A DNA stretch of 64,000 bases from Pseudoips prasinana (GCA_951640165.1 OX621241.1:17799001-17863000), one strand, 5' to 3'. Counted from the stretch's first letter, positions 11,920 to 24,172 are shown. Notes: generated from the sequence alone by a model not told the origin. Translations and numbers: made by a program.

Positions 11920-12215
11920 TTCTTCTTCTTGGTGGTCCGCCATATTGGAGTTAAGTCACGTGACTATTTTTTGGTATTTCTGAGAGCAAAAACTTTCATT
12001 TAATACCCATATCATGGGGGTGGATTTCAAACAGCCAGTCCGCCATATTGAATTTGTAATGACGTTTCTTAGCTAGTCATGTATTGTCATCAGAACTCAG
12101 AGCATGTGCAAAATTTCATCCTAGTCGGAGACCGGGAACTGGCTCAAATTAAGATTCCAAGATTTTCTTACATACATAGTTACAAGTAAAACTAATAAAA
12201 GCGTGTTAAACAAAA
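11920..12215 (+). repeat. Repeat N, single copy
   Basis: Begins after a CTT run with GGTGGTCCGCCATATTGGA and ends with ACTAATAAAAGCGTG. The inner blocks TACCCATATCATGGGGG, GTCATGTATTGTCATCAGAA and GGGAACTGGCTCAAATTA match my memory of a common invertebrate non-coding repeat with this ending. There is only one copy here, so the boundaries are approximate. Confidence 0.5.
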
Positions 12216-12614
12216 ATCAAACTAAATACACACCATCAAGGCACATAATGTTAAGCTATGTTCGTAAATGCCAGATATTCTGTTCAGCAATCGCACTAAC
12301 AAAGCAATTAAACCCAAACAAATACAACACAAAAAGTAAGTATCCAACACGAATATTTCCTGAATTTTTAGGGAACGCTATTTTCTACATGTTCATTTCA
12401 GGATTAGATTGGACAGTTTTTCTATTTGCTAATTACAATACCGTGACGTTGAGAAAGTAAACCTGTTGCGAATAATGGTATAATGTAAGAAGGACATAAG
12501 AAGGCATGGCAATAAACACTTTTAATAGAGGTATAATAACCTGCTAGGCCCATATATCTCCACGAATCAAACTTGTCCAAATGTTCAGTTTTTTATCACT
12601 TGGCTGAAGAAAGT

Positions 12615-12775
12615 CAAATATTTAATGGTTACCCTTGACCAACAGTTAAACTTCAGCGAGTATATGCGTATTATGCTTAATCGCACCGCATTTGCTTTTA
12701 GTCGACTTCACTGCCTCAATAATGCGTGCAATAAAATGTCCCATGGAATTTATACAACGTGCATTTGACCAATTA
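12615..12775 (+). pseudogene. Jockey-like LINE fragment (post-RT region)
   Basis: Read in frame from 12615, the sequence gives VKYLMVTLDQQLNFSEY followed by an alanine/arginine/leucine segment and a KMSHGIYTTCI end before a stop. In jockey-group LINEs the VKYLGV.LD..L.F block lies just after the polymerase motifs, followed by a segment ending near K..IY...I. The motif has M for the usual G, and the flanks are not coding, so this is an isolated decayed piece on the plus strand. Confidence 0.68.
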
Positions 12776-13595
12776 TGATATATTTTGTACAACATTACAT
12801 ATTTCTAACAGTATTTCTTGGTCTCTTTATGCTAATTTACTAATACAAGTGTATTTGACTTAGTGACTATTGATTAAGTGATGTTTACTGACACTACTAA
12901 CATAATGTATGAACTTTGACATTTTGTAATGAAAATTTGTATGCCGATAATGGTAAAACATAGAGATACTATTACTGATCACAATGTAAACATTGAATGA
13001 CCAGTGTTCGCATACGCCACTACTAGGTTTCTATATTTACTACAACTACTTTAAATCAGTTAATGCAAAGTGCCGTGGGTGCCCCGTGTCACGTTTGCAA
13101 TAAAAATGATTCACGCCGATTTTCAATTACCTACCAGACTAGTAAGTAGAATCGTTTTTCGACTCAGCTATGCACAATTCTATAAAACAACCTTTTTTAT
13201 TTTAAGAACTCATAAAAGATCTTAAAATTGAGATTCGCTTATAATTAATTATCATACTATATTCTATCGATCATGTAACTGTATTAGTTAGTACGATCCT
13301 GTGACTAGTTCACTCAAATATCTGTATGCGGTAACTGCAAAGTGCATTAACCTAACTACGACGTTGAGCTACGAGCTATAGCTACTACGTGCTACGGGTA
13401 TATTTCTACGTCGTAGCCGAAGCCTTTCCGCTAATGCTTTGCATATTAATGACGCAGCGTGAATTTCCTTAAGAACGGTCACATTTTGTGGACTCTAGCA
13501 TAGAGCAGTACCTATTATACAAGTAATTATGCGACATTAAAACAAAAATCGCACTTTTAGGAAAATCTTGACGTAGTTGGCAATTTTGTTTTTTA
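12776..13595. other. AT-rich stretch, nothing recognised
   Basis: No coding signal and no copy of the named repeat families. Confidence 0.45.
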
Positions 13596-13990
13596 TATTA
13601 GAGGATGGCAAACGAGCAAGTGGGTCACCTGATGGTTAAAGATCACCGCCGCCCATGGACACTCGTAACACCAGAGGAGCCACAAGTGCGTTGCCGGCCT
13701 TTAAGAAAGGAATATGCTCGCTTCTTGAAGGTTAATTGATTCCACCACTTTTTGTTCACAAAAGTTCCTTATGAAACGCACATCGGTAGATGACAAAGGA
13801 TGTCCATTTAGGTGATAAAGATGAAATTTCCACTTTTAGGGAGAAGGTTCTGTGGCGGGGTGTGGCGGCAACTATAAGCTCGAATAATTCCTCTGAACAC
13901 TCCCCGTAATAAATGCGGTAAAGGACATATAGATACGCTACGTCTCTCCACAGAGCAAGAGGATCAAGCCAAATAGGGGGACCCCCGTAT
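13596..13990 (-). pseudogene. LINE C-terminal remnant with 3' tail (jockey/CR1-like)
   Basis: Minus-strand translation just left of 13940 gives ITGSVQRNY in one frame and YYGECSEELFELIVAATPRHRTFSL in the adjacent one, then, after frameshifts, RCAFHKEL and finally FLKGRQRT. These are degenerate forms of the YHGECSEELF, FHHRT, FSRSF and LKGRQR blocks that close the polymerase of a very common lepidopteran LINE. The 3' tail (13605-13690) holds the CACCGCCGCCCATGGACA block also found reversed in repeat H. Frameshifts and stops make it a pseudogene. Confidence 0.72.
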
Positions 13991-16107
13991 AAAATTCATA
14001 AGTATTTTTATTCATTTTACAGTATATATTGTGTTTGTATTATTATGTTTTATGCGACTTTTGTAAATTACATTTCCAGAATATCCATTTTACCCTTTAT
14101 CTCTTGACTGGCCATCTTTGCCCATAGGAATAGATATAAAATATACAAAATAAGAGTTAGTTTCGTAAAAGTAAAATTATGTTATTACTCACCGTAACAA
14201 ATAGTGCAATAAGCAAGCTGTCACAAGGGAACGTGAAAAATCGCTTTTGAATATAATTTAATAACATTGGGGATTTTCTTTTAGTATATAATAAGATTTT
14301 GTTCTGTTCTTAAGACAAAAAATATTATTTTAACCAAATTCGGAACGTAGGAATGTGTATAGTCATTGATGTTGTTTTCTTTAATCTCCTATTCGGACTG
14401 ACATTCAAAAAAGGGTGCATAGAAGTCTAACATACGATTAGAATTATGTATTTTAAGACATCTTCCGCACACAGTAAATTAATTTCTGGTGAACATATAC
14501 AACTTAAGGTGATTTATCAGATGGGGCATCAAAATAATTGTACAATATACTATATAGATATATACTTGATACAGATTGCATCTCTTGTCAACCGTATAAT
14601 ATGAATAAACATCTAAATTTATTATATTATATTACATTTTTAAACTTATGTGCAGGGCTGTTCTGCTAGCGGTAATACGCAAACGTATAATAAACCTAAC
14701 CTAAATGTATGTTAATAAATACACTTTATTAACATAAACTTAGGTACTAAACTATTACTTTAGTTAATTAGATATTACTTTACTCTAATTAATTAGAGGA
14801 GGGGCATTGCGATTTTTCGCTTAAACATCAGGCTATTCACGTATCTTGCAGTAGCCAAACGATTGCAAAATTGTTCAAGGTTCAAGTTGGTGACGTGTGA
14901 TGAATCAACGAAACATGTAAGAATGGAGCTCCTAATCAGTTGCCCATAGTTCTGTTCTGTAAGGTATTGGTGACATGCAATCAACCAGTAGTTCAATTTT
15001 CTTACGTTTCCGTTCTCTGAAGGAAACGTTAAACTGTCAGTCACGGTTGTAATTGTTAAAGAAAGCTCATTATGTTACCTTAGAGGCCTACTGGCTTGAA
15101 TATATCTGGCACTAGGCTAACCACTGCCCAATAGATAGATAAAAAGTAAGTCATTAGTGGTAGTACTACTATTAAGTTGATACCACTATTAGTCTTAAGT
15201 AATCATATACTACGTTTCTTACTCCATACACTCTATACTACTCATAATTCTATGCAATATTGTCCAAGTGAAGGTTGTCTGGAAGAAACCACCGTAAGCG
15301 ATAAGACTGCTTATTGTACCTTTTTCTAATATTATTTTAAATCTTGTAACTGTTATCTATAAACGGTGTGCGAGAAAGTGTATTTATCTTTATCTTATCT
15401 TATCTTATCTTAATAACAGCCTTCATTACATCAATGTTGTGAGTGTAAAGTTGTTAAAATCAGTTATGATGGAGTGGTACCCCGGGTTTTACATAGACAA
15501 TGGTGACTTATTATTATGTTTGTTTCCTGACATAGGTGTATTAAAAAATAGTATCTTTTTATATGTCTGATTTTTATTATACCTAGTAGAAACAATAAAT
15601 AAGATGACCAACTGGATATAGTCGATACTTACCTCAAAAACGCAGCTGTAAATTATGTCGTTGCCAATTTGGGTAAGTATCGCTTTACTAAATCAAAATG
15701 GGAGGGAAAATACTGCGCCGTAAATTATTTTAGTGATAGCTACCTATTGTGGTGATAAATTATGTGATGTCACAAGCAAGGATTCTGTTGTCCTTTTTTG
15801 GATGGTTTCAAGATCCATTATTAAATAGAGCCTAGTATCTATCTATATACTTTGGAAAACAATGACTATCAGACTTCGTCTGTACGTCTTTGACTTTTTT
15901 AGCCATGTAAGCTTATACATATCGCTCCAACAGGCTGATTGTCAATTTTCAGCGAACGCATAATTAAGAATGTTTTGGAAAATTGCACCGCGGGCGAGTG
16001 TAGAATACATACATGAATTTAATCGGAGACATACAGATTTTGCGGTAAAAATTTATCACACGGCCAAACAAAGTATATTATATACATAAAAGACTTACTT
16101 TGGCCTT
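13991..16107. other. AT-rich stretch with one pentanucleotide repeat
   Basis: An 83-residue minus frame at 14793-15044 shows no recognisable motif. A (TTATC)n run is at about 15383-15412. AACCTAACCTAA at 14694-14705 is too short to count as insect telomeric repeat. Confidence 0.45.
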
Positions 16108-16329
16108 GTACAGTCAACAGCAAAAGTAGATGATCAAAGTCGGATACCTATTCAATACTAATTATCATAAATTGCGACAAAATAGTGTGGTGGTGAAGAG
16201 TATGTAGTTGAAGGTGTGCGTGAGTGTTAAGAGTAAAAAATATTAACTGGTGAAAACTGCCGCCCAATAGCATCATAAACTCAAAACGCAGGTCCGATTT
16301 TGATCATCTACTTATGCTGTTGACTGTAC
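16108..16329. mobile_element. 222-bp MITE with 37-bp terminal inverted repeats
   Basis: The left end 16108-16144 (GTACAGTCAACAGC...) is the reverse complement of the right end 16293-16329 (...GCTGTTGACTGTAC) at 35 of 37 positions. If the outer GTA/TAC is trimmed, a TA lies at both sides of CAGTCAACAGC, the duplication expected of Tc1/mariner-type elements. The interior has no coding capacity, so it would need a transposase supplied in trans. Superfamily assignment is an inference from TA alone. Confidence 0.85.
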
Positions 16330-16654
16330 TACAATTACTTCTTCATAGGAGTTCCTAGGAATTTTCTATTTTGAAAATCAAACAGCTGTTTTTCAAAGAT
16401 GCTCTAACATGTAGTATACAAAGTATGGAAATAGGAGATTTGTAAAATATTTACATTTCATATATATTTATATTTATTTTATCATTATTATTAATGTACA
16501 CACAAAATTTAAACAGAAGGAAGTAGAGGTACAAGGGTGCTGCTTATTTCAAAAGAAATCTCTTCCAGCAGACCCGCGAGAGGAAAGTTGCAGAAGAAAG
16601 TACAAAAGTGTTATATTCTACTCTACATTGGCAGTTGATAGAATGGTTTAGGAG

Positions 16655-16815
16655 ATGACTAGCATGGACGGGACGGTGGGCGTGGTTGGTAGATACTTGC
16701 CTTTCACGCCGCAGGTCATGGCTTCCATTCCCACCCAGGACAGATATTTGTGTGCATGAACATGTATATTTGTCCTGAGTATTATAAGTATGTATTTACA
16801 AAAGAAAAGTAGTAA
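16655..16815 (+). mobile_element. SINE D (tRNA-headed), copy 1
   Basis: The head GTGGTTGGTAGATACTTGCC and the anticodon-arm-like CTTTCACGCCGCAGGTC are followed by a decayed B box, then ACCCAGGACAGATATTTGTG and TGAACATGTATATTTGTCC. The same order occurs reversed at 34670-34835, where the B box is intact (GGTTCGATTCC). Transcription by RNA polymerase III is expected for the family; this copy has a damaged B box. Confidence 0.78.
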
Positions 16816-16990
16816 ATAAATAAAATAAAAAAGGTTTTTATTCACGTAGACTTCAAAAAAGCGCTTGTAAATAGTCAGAACATGTTTGTAGTAATATAGT
16901 TGTATACATTATTATTTCTAGTAACATAGATATTTAGGTACACATTGTATTGATTGTATGGAAACATTAGTAAAATTTATTTGATAATAG
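16816..16990. repeat. Repeat G, copy 2
   Basis: Starts AAAAAAGGTTTTTATTCACG, then GCGCTTGTAAATAGTCAGAA and TTTCTAGTAACATAGATATT. It abuts SINE D directly. The opposite orientation is seen at 47500-47670. Confidence 0.68.
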
Positions 16991-17134
16991 CAATGATATT
17001 TAGCTAGCTCGTATCAAGTTATTGTCAAGAGATTATGTTTAAGTTTAATTATCTAGTTTAAGTCTAATATTTTTACTACATATTGTCAATGGTTCTGTCT
17101 ACATTAAGGTATTATTATTATGACGGACCTTGTG

Positions 17135-17290
17135 TTAATAACGACGGTCGCGCTTTAATGCTACCACCGGATCCAATGCGCCCCAACTGAGAAGACCCAG
17201 CGAAACAAACTCAGTGGGTTCATCTACTACCGGTATCAACACGACCCAGTTGAGACGGTCCGGCGAAACATACTCAAACAGGCATGAACA
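17135..17290. repeat. Short GC-richer repeat with an internal duplication
   Basis: CCCAACTGAGAAGACCCAGC near 17183 and CCCAGTTGAGACGGTCCGGC near 17243 begin two diverged units about 60 bp apart, both followed by GAAACA.ACTCA. The flanking DNA is AT-rich. It probably belongs to a larger repeat that is not otherwise present in the window. Confidence 0.5.
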
Positions 17291-19012
17291 CGGGATTTGG
17301 TCCAATTATTTTGGAGTAATTATTTAGTAGGCAAACACAATATGTGCTCGATCGGTTGTCTGAATGCTTATTATTTTAGATTATATTTAGGTATACAAAA
17401 GAAAAACTTCGAAACAATAACATCATTCATTTTGAGATAGAGTCAATAATTTTAAATAAAGTATACGATAGCAATCATACTACAGATAGTTCACGTAACT
17501 CAGCAGATCAGTCAGATCTCCAGCGAGCAATGTGCAGGTAGGTAGTGAGAGCCATATTTGTATCAGTTATCTGGTTTCCATATTACAAGCTCTGCTTAGT
17601 TTGTACGTATGTAAACAATGTCCCAGGATATAATTATAGTATTATTTTTATAGTTTTAGCCTTTTAGTCACCAAGTAAACAAATCTTTCTACTCAAATTT
17701 TGGCTATAGTTACATAGCAGGACATATTATATTGTATGGGATGAAGGACCGGCTAGCCAGCCAGACTGGAAGGCGCCATCATCGTAATTCCGGGCTACTG
17801 CTGAGAATTTTTCTTTCTTGAAAACACTACGATACGTACTAAAATTTGGACCCGGGACCTCATTACTAGTATCTGTAATACTACTACTATCAAAGAAAGC
17901 CAAAGAGTAAATATACTTCCTACTCTTTTGAATGCGGGCGGTTTAAAACAGATTAAACATTTATCCTGATTAGTGATGCAAAGCTTTTATGCAACCATGT
18001 AACATTATAGGTAGTCTAATCTTGAACAAAAGAGTGTATAGAAAGTGCTAAGTATCTAAGTGATGGCTTCTAGTTACGCTCATTTTGTTAATAGTATAAG
18101 TATTATTAGAGTTCAGTGAATAGATAAGCAGCAGCTCATGATATAATAGTGCTTCTGGTCAAATTTACACTACGGTGGTCTATCTTAGCGACTAGGCAAA
18201 TATGTGGGACATATTGTAGCGTCCGGGGTGAAATCAGGCGCTACACCGACAGCCAGACCAGGCGGGTATCACCCGCAATTTCCAAACTACGGGCTGCTTG
18301 TGGGTCCTCTTCTCGCCAGATATATCACATAAGCCTTTTCTACTCTCTGCAAAATTTCCCGTCATTTCACGTAGCCATTTTGAACAAAACTGAAGTAATA
18401 GTTTGATCTAAACAGATAACAAAGCGGTATCATGGTTTTGTCATGTTCCATAGAAAGAAATAGCCAAAAGAATATACATTTCAGAACTAGTAAGCGGCTT
18501 TTGTATATTTGTTTATCCTCTTTTATATGCAACTAATAGGTATAATGACGAACATTCGTAGTCAAGAGCTTAATCCAGCCATTACAGAGATTATATTAGT
18601 TTTCGGAACGCGTGGCAATCTGTTTTTCGTTTCCCACAATAGGCTATATAAATTGACATCAATAAACTCACTGTGTGTGTGATAAGAGGTGCGAATAGTT
18701 AATTCATAGAAAATCAATCAAACAAAATAATCTGTTGAGCAAATTTAATTGGTGGAAAAGGGAAATTAAGTAATTTTTGATTAATAGAATCAAGTACTGG
18801 GCGGAAATGACGAGACATGCATGCATTATTTACCTTGCATGAGGACGGAATCGATATGCAAAACTGGTGACCAATCTCCTTCGGAGGATGCATGCTAACT
18901 AGTGTGTATTATATACTCCGTAGTTCGAGGCCCTAAATATATAAAAATATACGCTATACACACAATGTCCGTCATAATAATAATATACAATTCTTTACTC
19001 AATACAGATAGT
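17291..19012. other. AT-rich; one unassigned GC-richer patch at 18149-18406
   Basis: A SINE E tail-like fragment (AGCTCTGCTTAGTTTGTAC, then GTCCCAGGATATAATTATAG) is at about 17588-17650. At 18149-18406 an 85-residue plus frame and a short protein-like minus frame overlap in GC-richer sequence. I recognise neither. It could be LINE ORF1 debris. Confidence 0.4.
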
Positions 19013-19142
19013 ACCATTTAGACAATATGTTGTTAAATAATATAAACTATACTTATAGTTTATATTATTTAACTATATATTGTCTAAATGGTTTTAACTA
19101 TATAAATTGTCAATACTTATTGACAATTTATATTTTAAAACC
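19013..19142. repeat. Two strong hairpins in tandem
   Basis: The first hairpin, 19013-19092, has outer arms ACCATTTAGACAATA/TATTGTCTAAATGGT, a short mismatched bulge and inner arms TTAAATAATATAAACTATA/TAGTTTATATTATTTAA. The second, 19090-19142, has GGTTTTAA/TTAAAACC outside and a perfect 15-bp inner stem (TATAAATTGTCAATA, 19101-19115). They share the GGT at the junction. No coding; probably a small foldback element. Confidence 0.82.
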
Positions 19143-19908
19143 TTAAACAACCAATTCGGGAATAACTTTTATCTTAAACATAAATTATATTTTACTTGAT
19201 CGAATATAAGTAACGATTGAATAATCTACTTGTACCTAGAATTAAATATTTAAAGTTAATTTGTAGTATTATATTACCATTCATGTTCCGACTATTTATT
19301 TACACGTGCTTTTCGAAGTGAATGATAACCGTTTTTATTTAATTTAATATACTTACGTTGAACCTGATTTTTTTCTATTTATGTGTCCCAAGCTCTATCG
19401 TATCAGTAAAATCGTTAGAATAGTAGGAGTTTCTACGACACAATTAGAAACTAACCTCTGTAAAAATCCGCATCGAATATTCATTGAATGTACTTACTAG
19501 ACATCAAAAACGCATAGTTAATGTGAATTTGCGACGAGTCAAAGCAACTGTAAGTTCAAAAGCTTTCATTCATTCCAGCCAGAATCTACTTACTTACCTA
19601 CTCGTAACTCTTATACTTATGTAGACATCGTCCTACATCTCGTAACTAATTTTCAATCCTTAAGTGTTTATGATTAGGATTCTTAGCCTTAAATATCAAT
19701 TTAAAAAATATAATTGTTTTAACATTATTTTTAGGTAAACATACAAAAAGTATTTGTAATGGCAAAACATATATTTGAATACACATTGTCGAATCACGGG
19801 TCCAAGTATGATTTCAATTAATTAAAATATCTAAGTAAATACAATAAAATATCATTTAATACAGTTATTCATTCATTAGTTTTAATTTGTCCATTTGGCT
19901 TGAGTCGA

Positions 19909-19960
19909 TTTGTTATTTTGAATGAGACTCGTCAAATGTTAACTCATTCAAAATAACAAA
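19909..19960. repeat. Perfect 18-bp inverted repeat, 16-nt loop
   Basis: TTTGTTATTTTGAATGAG at 19909-19926 pairs exactly with CTCATTCAAAATAACAAA at 19943-19960. It lies just upstream of the LINE remnant at 20000. Confidence 0.85.
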
Positions 19961-19999
19961 CGTAACGTAAAAAATAATCATAACAATTCGGCAGTCATT

Positions 20000-20162
20000 C
20001 TACCTATTGTTGTTTCTGCCCATGGTTTAATTGCCAACAGACTCGCCCGTGATCTTAACAGGCTTGCATAAAGTAGTTAGGCCGGGGATCAGGTTCAGGA
20101 AGCGATAATTTTAGGAACGGCACGTATTGTAAGGAGGTTCCTCTCTCTGGAACCTTCTTAAT
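20000..20162 (+). pseudogene. LINE polymerase C-terminal remnant (R2/R4-like group)
   Basis: One frame gives IVVSAHGLIANRLARDLNRL; after a frameshift the next gives DQVQEAIILGTARIVRRFL and a stop. These two blocks (a P.VV...G.I....  stretch, then Q.A..LGTARI.RRFL) are the usual last residues of many site-specific-type and related LINE polymerases. The catalytic domain is missing, so it is a short 3' relic. A minus-strand piece of the same protein region is at 46395-46590. Confidence 0.72.
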
Positions 20163-22440
20163 TAAAAAAAAAGACACCACCTACGTTGAAATTCAGGAAA
20201 AATATTCGCTTCTATATGAACAGAAAATATACGTAATGCAGGTGAAGTCTCTTTAATATGTTAATGTCGAGGTTTTCGTTTCATTCAAAAGGTTCCACGA
20301 ATAAAGAATTTTTATAAAATAATTTTGTTATTCCTTGCCACAAGTTATAATTTCGCTCAATAATTTATAAGATGTACATAGAATAATTTCTTCGTAACTA
20401 AACTACAGCAATTCATTAAAACAACCGCAAAGAACACACTGATCTATATACGGCTGAATGATCAATCGAAGTAAATCGCTCTTTGCTCGTGAAGTATGTG
20501 AGTGATGAAGTTTAATTAAAGTGCGCTAGGTCGTTAAGTGCTTTCAGGGGAAATAGTCGTGGTATACCAAACTATTCTACACACACTTCTGTACCACTTG
20601 ATAAACAAAACTAAGTGGAATCTAAGTGTTTTCTTGATGATGTAATAATAACAAAGTATGTTTATCTACCAATCAGTAAGTAAATCTTCAAAGTCTTCTA
20701 TTCTATCTTTAATATTTCTGTTTATTGAATATTCACACATTCAGCTTATCCGATGCCTCATTATTTACATATGTGTATGGACTACACAGATCTTGATGAC
20801 CTCATGATATACAGATGAATAAGTTACGTCCTAATCAACATATTCAGTAGCATTAGCGGCGTTTCGTGTATTTGAATATACATGTAGCTTTTAGATTCTA
20901 GAATACTAGAAATGATTGTAAGCTCTCGATGTGCGTATCTTTGGTTATGAGGATTCTGGATTCCCCTATCAAAAATCATGCTTCTCTTTACTATTCAATA
21001 GTTTTACCTACTACTTAGTCAATAGACTTTTAAGTCATGCATTTTAAGTCTACCGTTTTCCAACCACAGAATTATATACTTTTAGTAATTTGGTCTCAGT
21101 CAGAAAAATGTATATATTATTTACTCCTCCAAAAGTAGTATTTTGGTATTTGATCGTGAAAAGCTCAAAAAAGACGATGTTTTACGGTAGCCAGCGGTAG
21201 CAGTCATCAATATAATAAACAATCTTCTTACCCATACAATAAAATAAATAGACTCTTGAATATCTACTCAATTATCACATACAAATGTAAGGAAGCAATA
21301 ACAACTTCGTTAAAGAAGCTAACACACGACGAATCTGAATCCCTCTTGACTATTTTCATAATCAAAACAGCACACACATACACACACCCTCAAATATACA
21401 CACTCTCACACCCTCGCATACACACACCTTCACACTCACGAAAAACAAAACACAAAAAAAACAATTTTGAAACTAGCTAATGCGTTTTCTTTTTCGTTTC
21501 TTTTTTTTGTACCTAACTATATATTGAATTATTTTAACTGGCATATCGCAATATAAATTATTTCCTACCTATAATTTTAATAATTTTTCAAATATACTAA
21601 TTTGCTACGGTTGAAACTAGTTAGACCATCGAAGCAGTCAAAGTCAAACGACCCATATAAAATATTCATTTACGTAAGCAAATATCGGATATGGATATTC
21701 ATACATTGCTTTATTGGATTATAGTATCTGTGTTATTAGCATAATTGATCTCAAAGTGTGAACACAAAAGTACTGGGCATGGTATTCTCCTAAGTTTCCA
21801 TCTAATTAATCCGGCCTTTGAAATGGATGATGCTAGTCAAAAACAATTTTACAGAGTCAGTACCCACTTCGTTGAACACGATTTATGATGAGAAAGTTTT
21901 ATCCTCATTTCGTAAACATTAGTTATTAGAGTTGCGTATCAAAATAATAGAAAGAAACCAGTATAGTCCGACCTAGTCCGTCCAGCTAGTGATATATCTA
22001 GTGACAGCAAAACCTCTCAGCAACTAATCCCTCTCACGTAACTTTATTGCTAACAAAAAATATCTTTTTGTCATATTATAGACGCTGAAGTGAGCTTCAT
22101 AATATTAATGTAGGTATTGATATCAGGTCAAGTGCGCTATTATAACTCAAGAGTTATTTGGCAAATTCGGAATAAGTTTTAGTTTTTTTCTTCTGCCTTC
22201 TTCTTCTAACTTATAAACTCCTATAAACCATTTTTTTATATTTATTCGCCCCTTATTTACAAAGATTGTAAAGCCAAAAAGCTGAAAAATTACGCAAGAC
22301 TCATTACATCTGCTATTGTAAAAAAAAATTACGGAGTGAGAGAATATAGTGGAGAGCTTAAAATTATGCTCCCAAGTATCGCAGCTTTTCTTGAAGTCTA
22401 CAAATTCTACACATACAAACTTAGCCACGCGTTGAGTGGT
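20163..22440. other. AT-rich stretch with CA-rich patch
   Basis: Low coding potential throughout. A CA-rich imperfect microsatellite lies at about 21370-21445 and creates the 74-residue frame at 21256-21480, which is therefore not a gene. The 93-residue minus frame at 22147-22428 has no recognisable motif. Confidence 0.45.
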
Positions 22441-22444
22441 ATAT

Positions 22445-22530
22445 GACCAAACTATGTGTATTTAAGTACGTCTAGCAGGGCACGGAACCCTCAGGGCGTC
22501 GGTCCCACTCGCACGTAGTCGGTTTTTAAA
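22445..22530 (-). repeat. Repeat L end fragment
   Basis: On the minus strand AAACCGACTACGTGCGAGT is followed by GGGTTCCGTGCCC, a short diverged version of the start of repeat L. Confidence 0.5.
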
Positions 22531-22753
22531 TAAAATTTATTTTTTGTTAGGGCTTCAAGTATTATGGTTAGACAAGTCTTTGTTCGGCTGGGTACGTTGT
22601 TTTATACTGGGCTAAATTGAAGCCAAATAACAAGCATTTCAGTTCATAGAACAACTGTCAAAAGCACAACTGAGATGTTGTAATTTAAGGAGTCACTTAT
22701 CAATTTTACACAATCAATCTCAAGGCTCTGCGCTTTTAATTTAATCATCAATA

Positions 22754-22983
22754 GCTGTGTGGTGACGGCGTGCAAATATCAGACAGAATAACATCATCCT
22801 ATCTCATCCCGTAGGGGGCGTAGAACTCGTTCCGAGGGAATATCTACCAGAAGACGAGCGGCAGCGTCTCTCTGAGTACTATGACCATAATTCTGCCAAG
22901 CGTGGCGATTATGGTATATGGGGGAGATGGCTCTTGGGAAGGTTTTGTCCAGCTGTGGACTTATTACAGCTGTTTTGAAGAAT
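22754..22983 (+). mobile_element. SINE R, copy 2
   Basis: Starts GCTGTGTGGTGACGGCGTGC and has, in order, CATCCTATCTCATCCCGTAG, GTTCCGAGGGAATATCTACC, AGCGTCTCTCTGAGTACTA, GCCAAGCGTGGCGATTATGG, then the RTE-like tail TTTTGTCCAGCTGTGGACTT and ACAGCTGT. The ATG repeat is lost. Confidence 0.85.
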
Positions 22984-23264
22984 AGCAATTGGAAAAATCA
23001 TGCGGCGATAACGTGGAATGCCCTTATATAAACAAAGACATGTTTTGCCAGATATTCGAGCTAGCCAGTTGAATTGTTCACCATACCTTTTTCACATTTT
23101 AATACTTGTGATTATTGGTTAAAATTCTCGAGCGATGCTTGGCTGACGGGAACAAACTTGAAACATTTTTCATCCATCTATCAGAAGTCACAATATCGCA
23201 GCGCCCATGGGTGGCATCAGCTGACCGTGTGACATTTACATTCTCACCCATTTGTGCAAGTGCT

Positions 23265-23395
23265 CCACGGTACACGGGACCGACAGCTTAATGAGAAATG
23301 AGCCATCCAAGTCACGCATATGCACATAAATTAAACCACTTTGGCGGTCACCCATCTATGTCCCATAACCTCGCTGATCATTTACGGACTCATAA
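23265..23395 (+). repeat. Repeat C, copy 3 (5'-truncated)
   Basis: Begins at about CACGGGACCGACAGCTTAAT and keeps CATAAATTAAACCACTTTGG, CACCCATCTATG and CCTCGCTGATCA. It lies 100 bp upstream of the 234-bp tandem array. Confidence 0.68.
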
Positions 23396-23490
23396 TTCAA
23401 TACTATTTATTAAATACCAAAATATTATACAAAAATATATGTGCTGATTACGGTATTGGAAAACAGCAAACTAACCCACCTAATGATAAA

Positions 23491-24172
23491 AAGTTGTAAT
23501 CTACGACTCTTGTGGACATAAGTCCACAAGAGTCGTAGATTACAACTTTTAGGATTAGTCATACGTTTATACCCTAACTCGATAAGCTATGACAAAATTA
23601 TACTCAAGACGACAACATTAACATAATATTAGTTGAAATTAGACAGACAGGTAATAATAAAAAAAAGCGTGTTCCAAACGTCTTGAATGTCTGACTTTAA
23701 TGTCAATTTTGTAATCAAATAACAAAGTTGTAATCTACGACTCTTGTGGACATAAGTCCACAAGAGTCGTAGATTACAACTTTTAGGATTAGTCATACGT
23801 TTATACCCTAACTCGATAAGCTATGACAAAATTATACTCAAGACGACAACATTAACATAATATTAGTTGAAATTAGACAGACAGGTAATAATAAAAAAAA
23901 GCGTGTTCCAAACGTCTTGAATGTCTGACTTTAATGTCAATTTTGTAATCAAATAACAAAGTTGTAATCTACGACTCTTGTGGACATAAGTCCACAAGAG
24001 TCGTAGATTACAACTTTTAGGATTAGTCATACGTTTATACCCTAACTCGATAAGCTATGACAAAATTATACTCAAGACGACAACATTAACATAATATTAG
24101 TTGAAATTAGACAGACAGGTAATAATAAAAAAAGCGTGTTCCAAACGTCTTGAATGTCTGACTTTAATGTCA
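23491..24172. repeat. Tandem array, 2.9 copies of a 234-bp unit with a palindrome
   Basis: Units start at 23491, 23725 and 23959, an exact 234-bp period, and are nearly identical apart from one A lost in the A-run of unit 3. Each unit opens with a perfect palindrome: 27-nt arms starting AAGTTGTAATCTACGACTC with loop ATAA (23518-23521 in unit 1). Read the other way, the array is a row of short elements with inverted ends GTCCACAAGAGTCGTAG, separated by ATAA. There is no open frame. Near-identity means recent amplification. Confidence 0.92.

Noticed and set aside
14694..14705. AACCTAACCTAA, resembling the insect telomere repeat
   Set aside because: Only about two units, with no array around them.
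21256..21480. 74-residue frame rich in H, T and P
   Set aside because: It is a translated CA-rich microsatellite.
23491..24172. CRISPR-like array
   Set aside because: A unit of 234 bp repeats as a whole, with no short repeats separated by unique spacers, and the setting is a eukaryotic genome.
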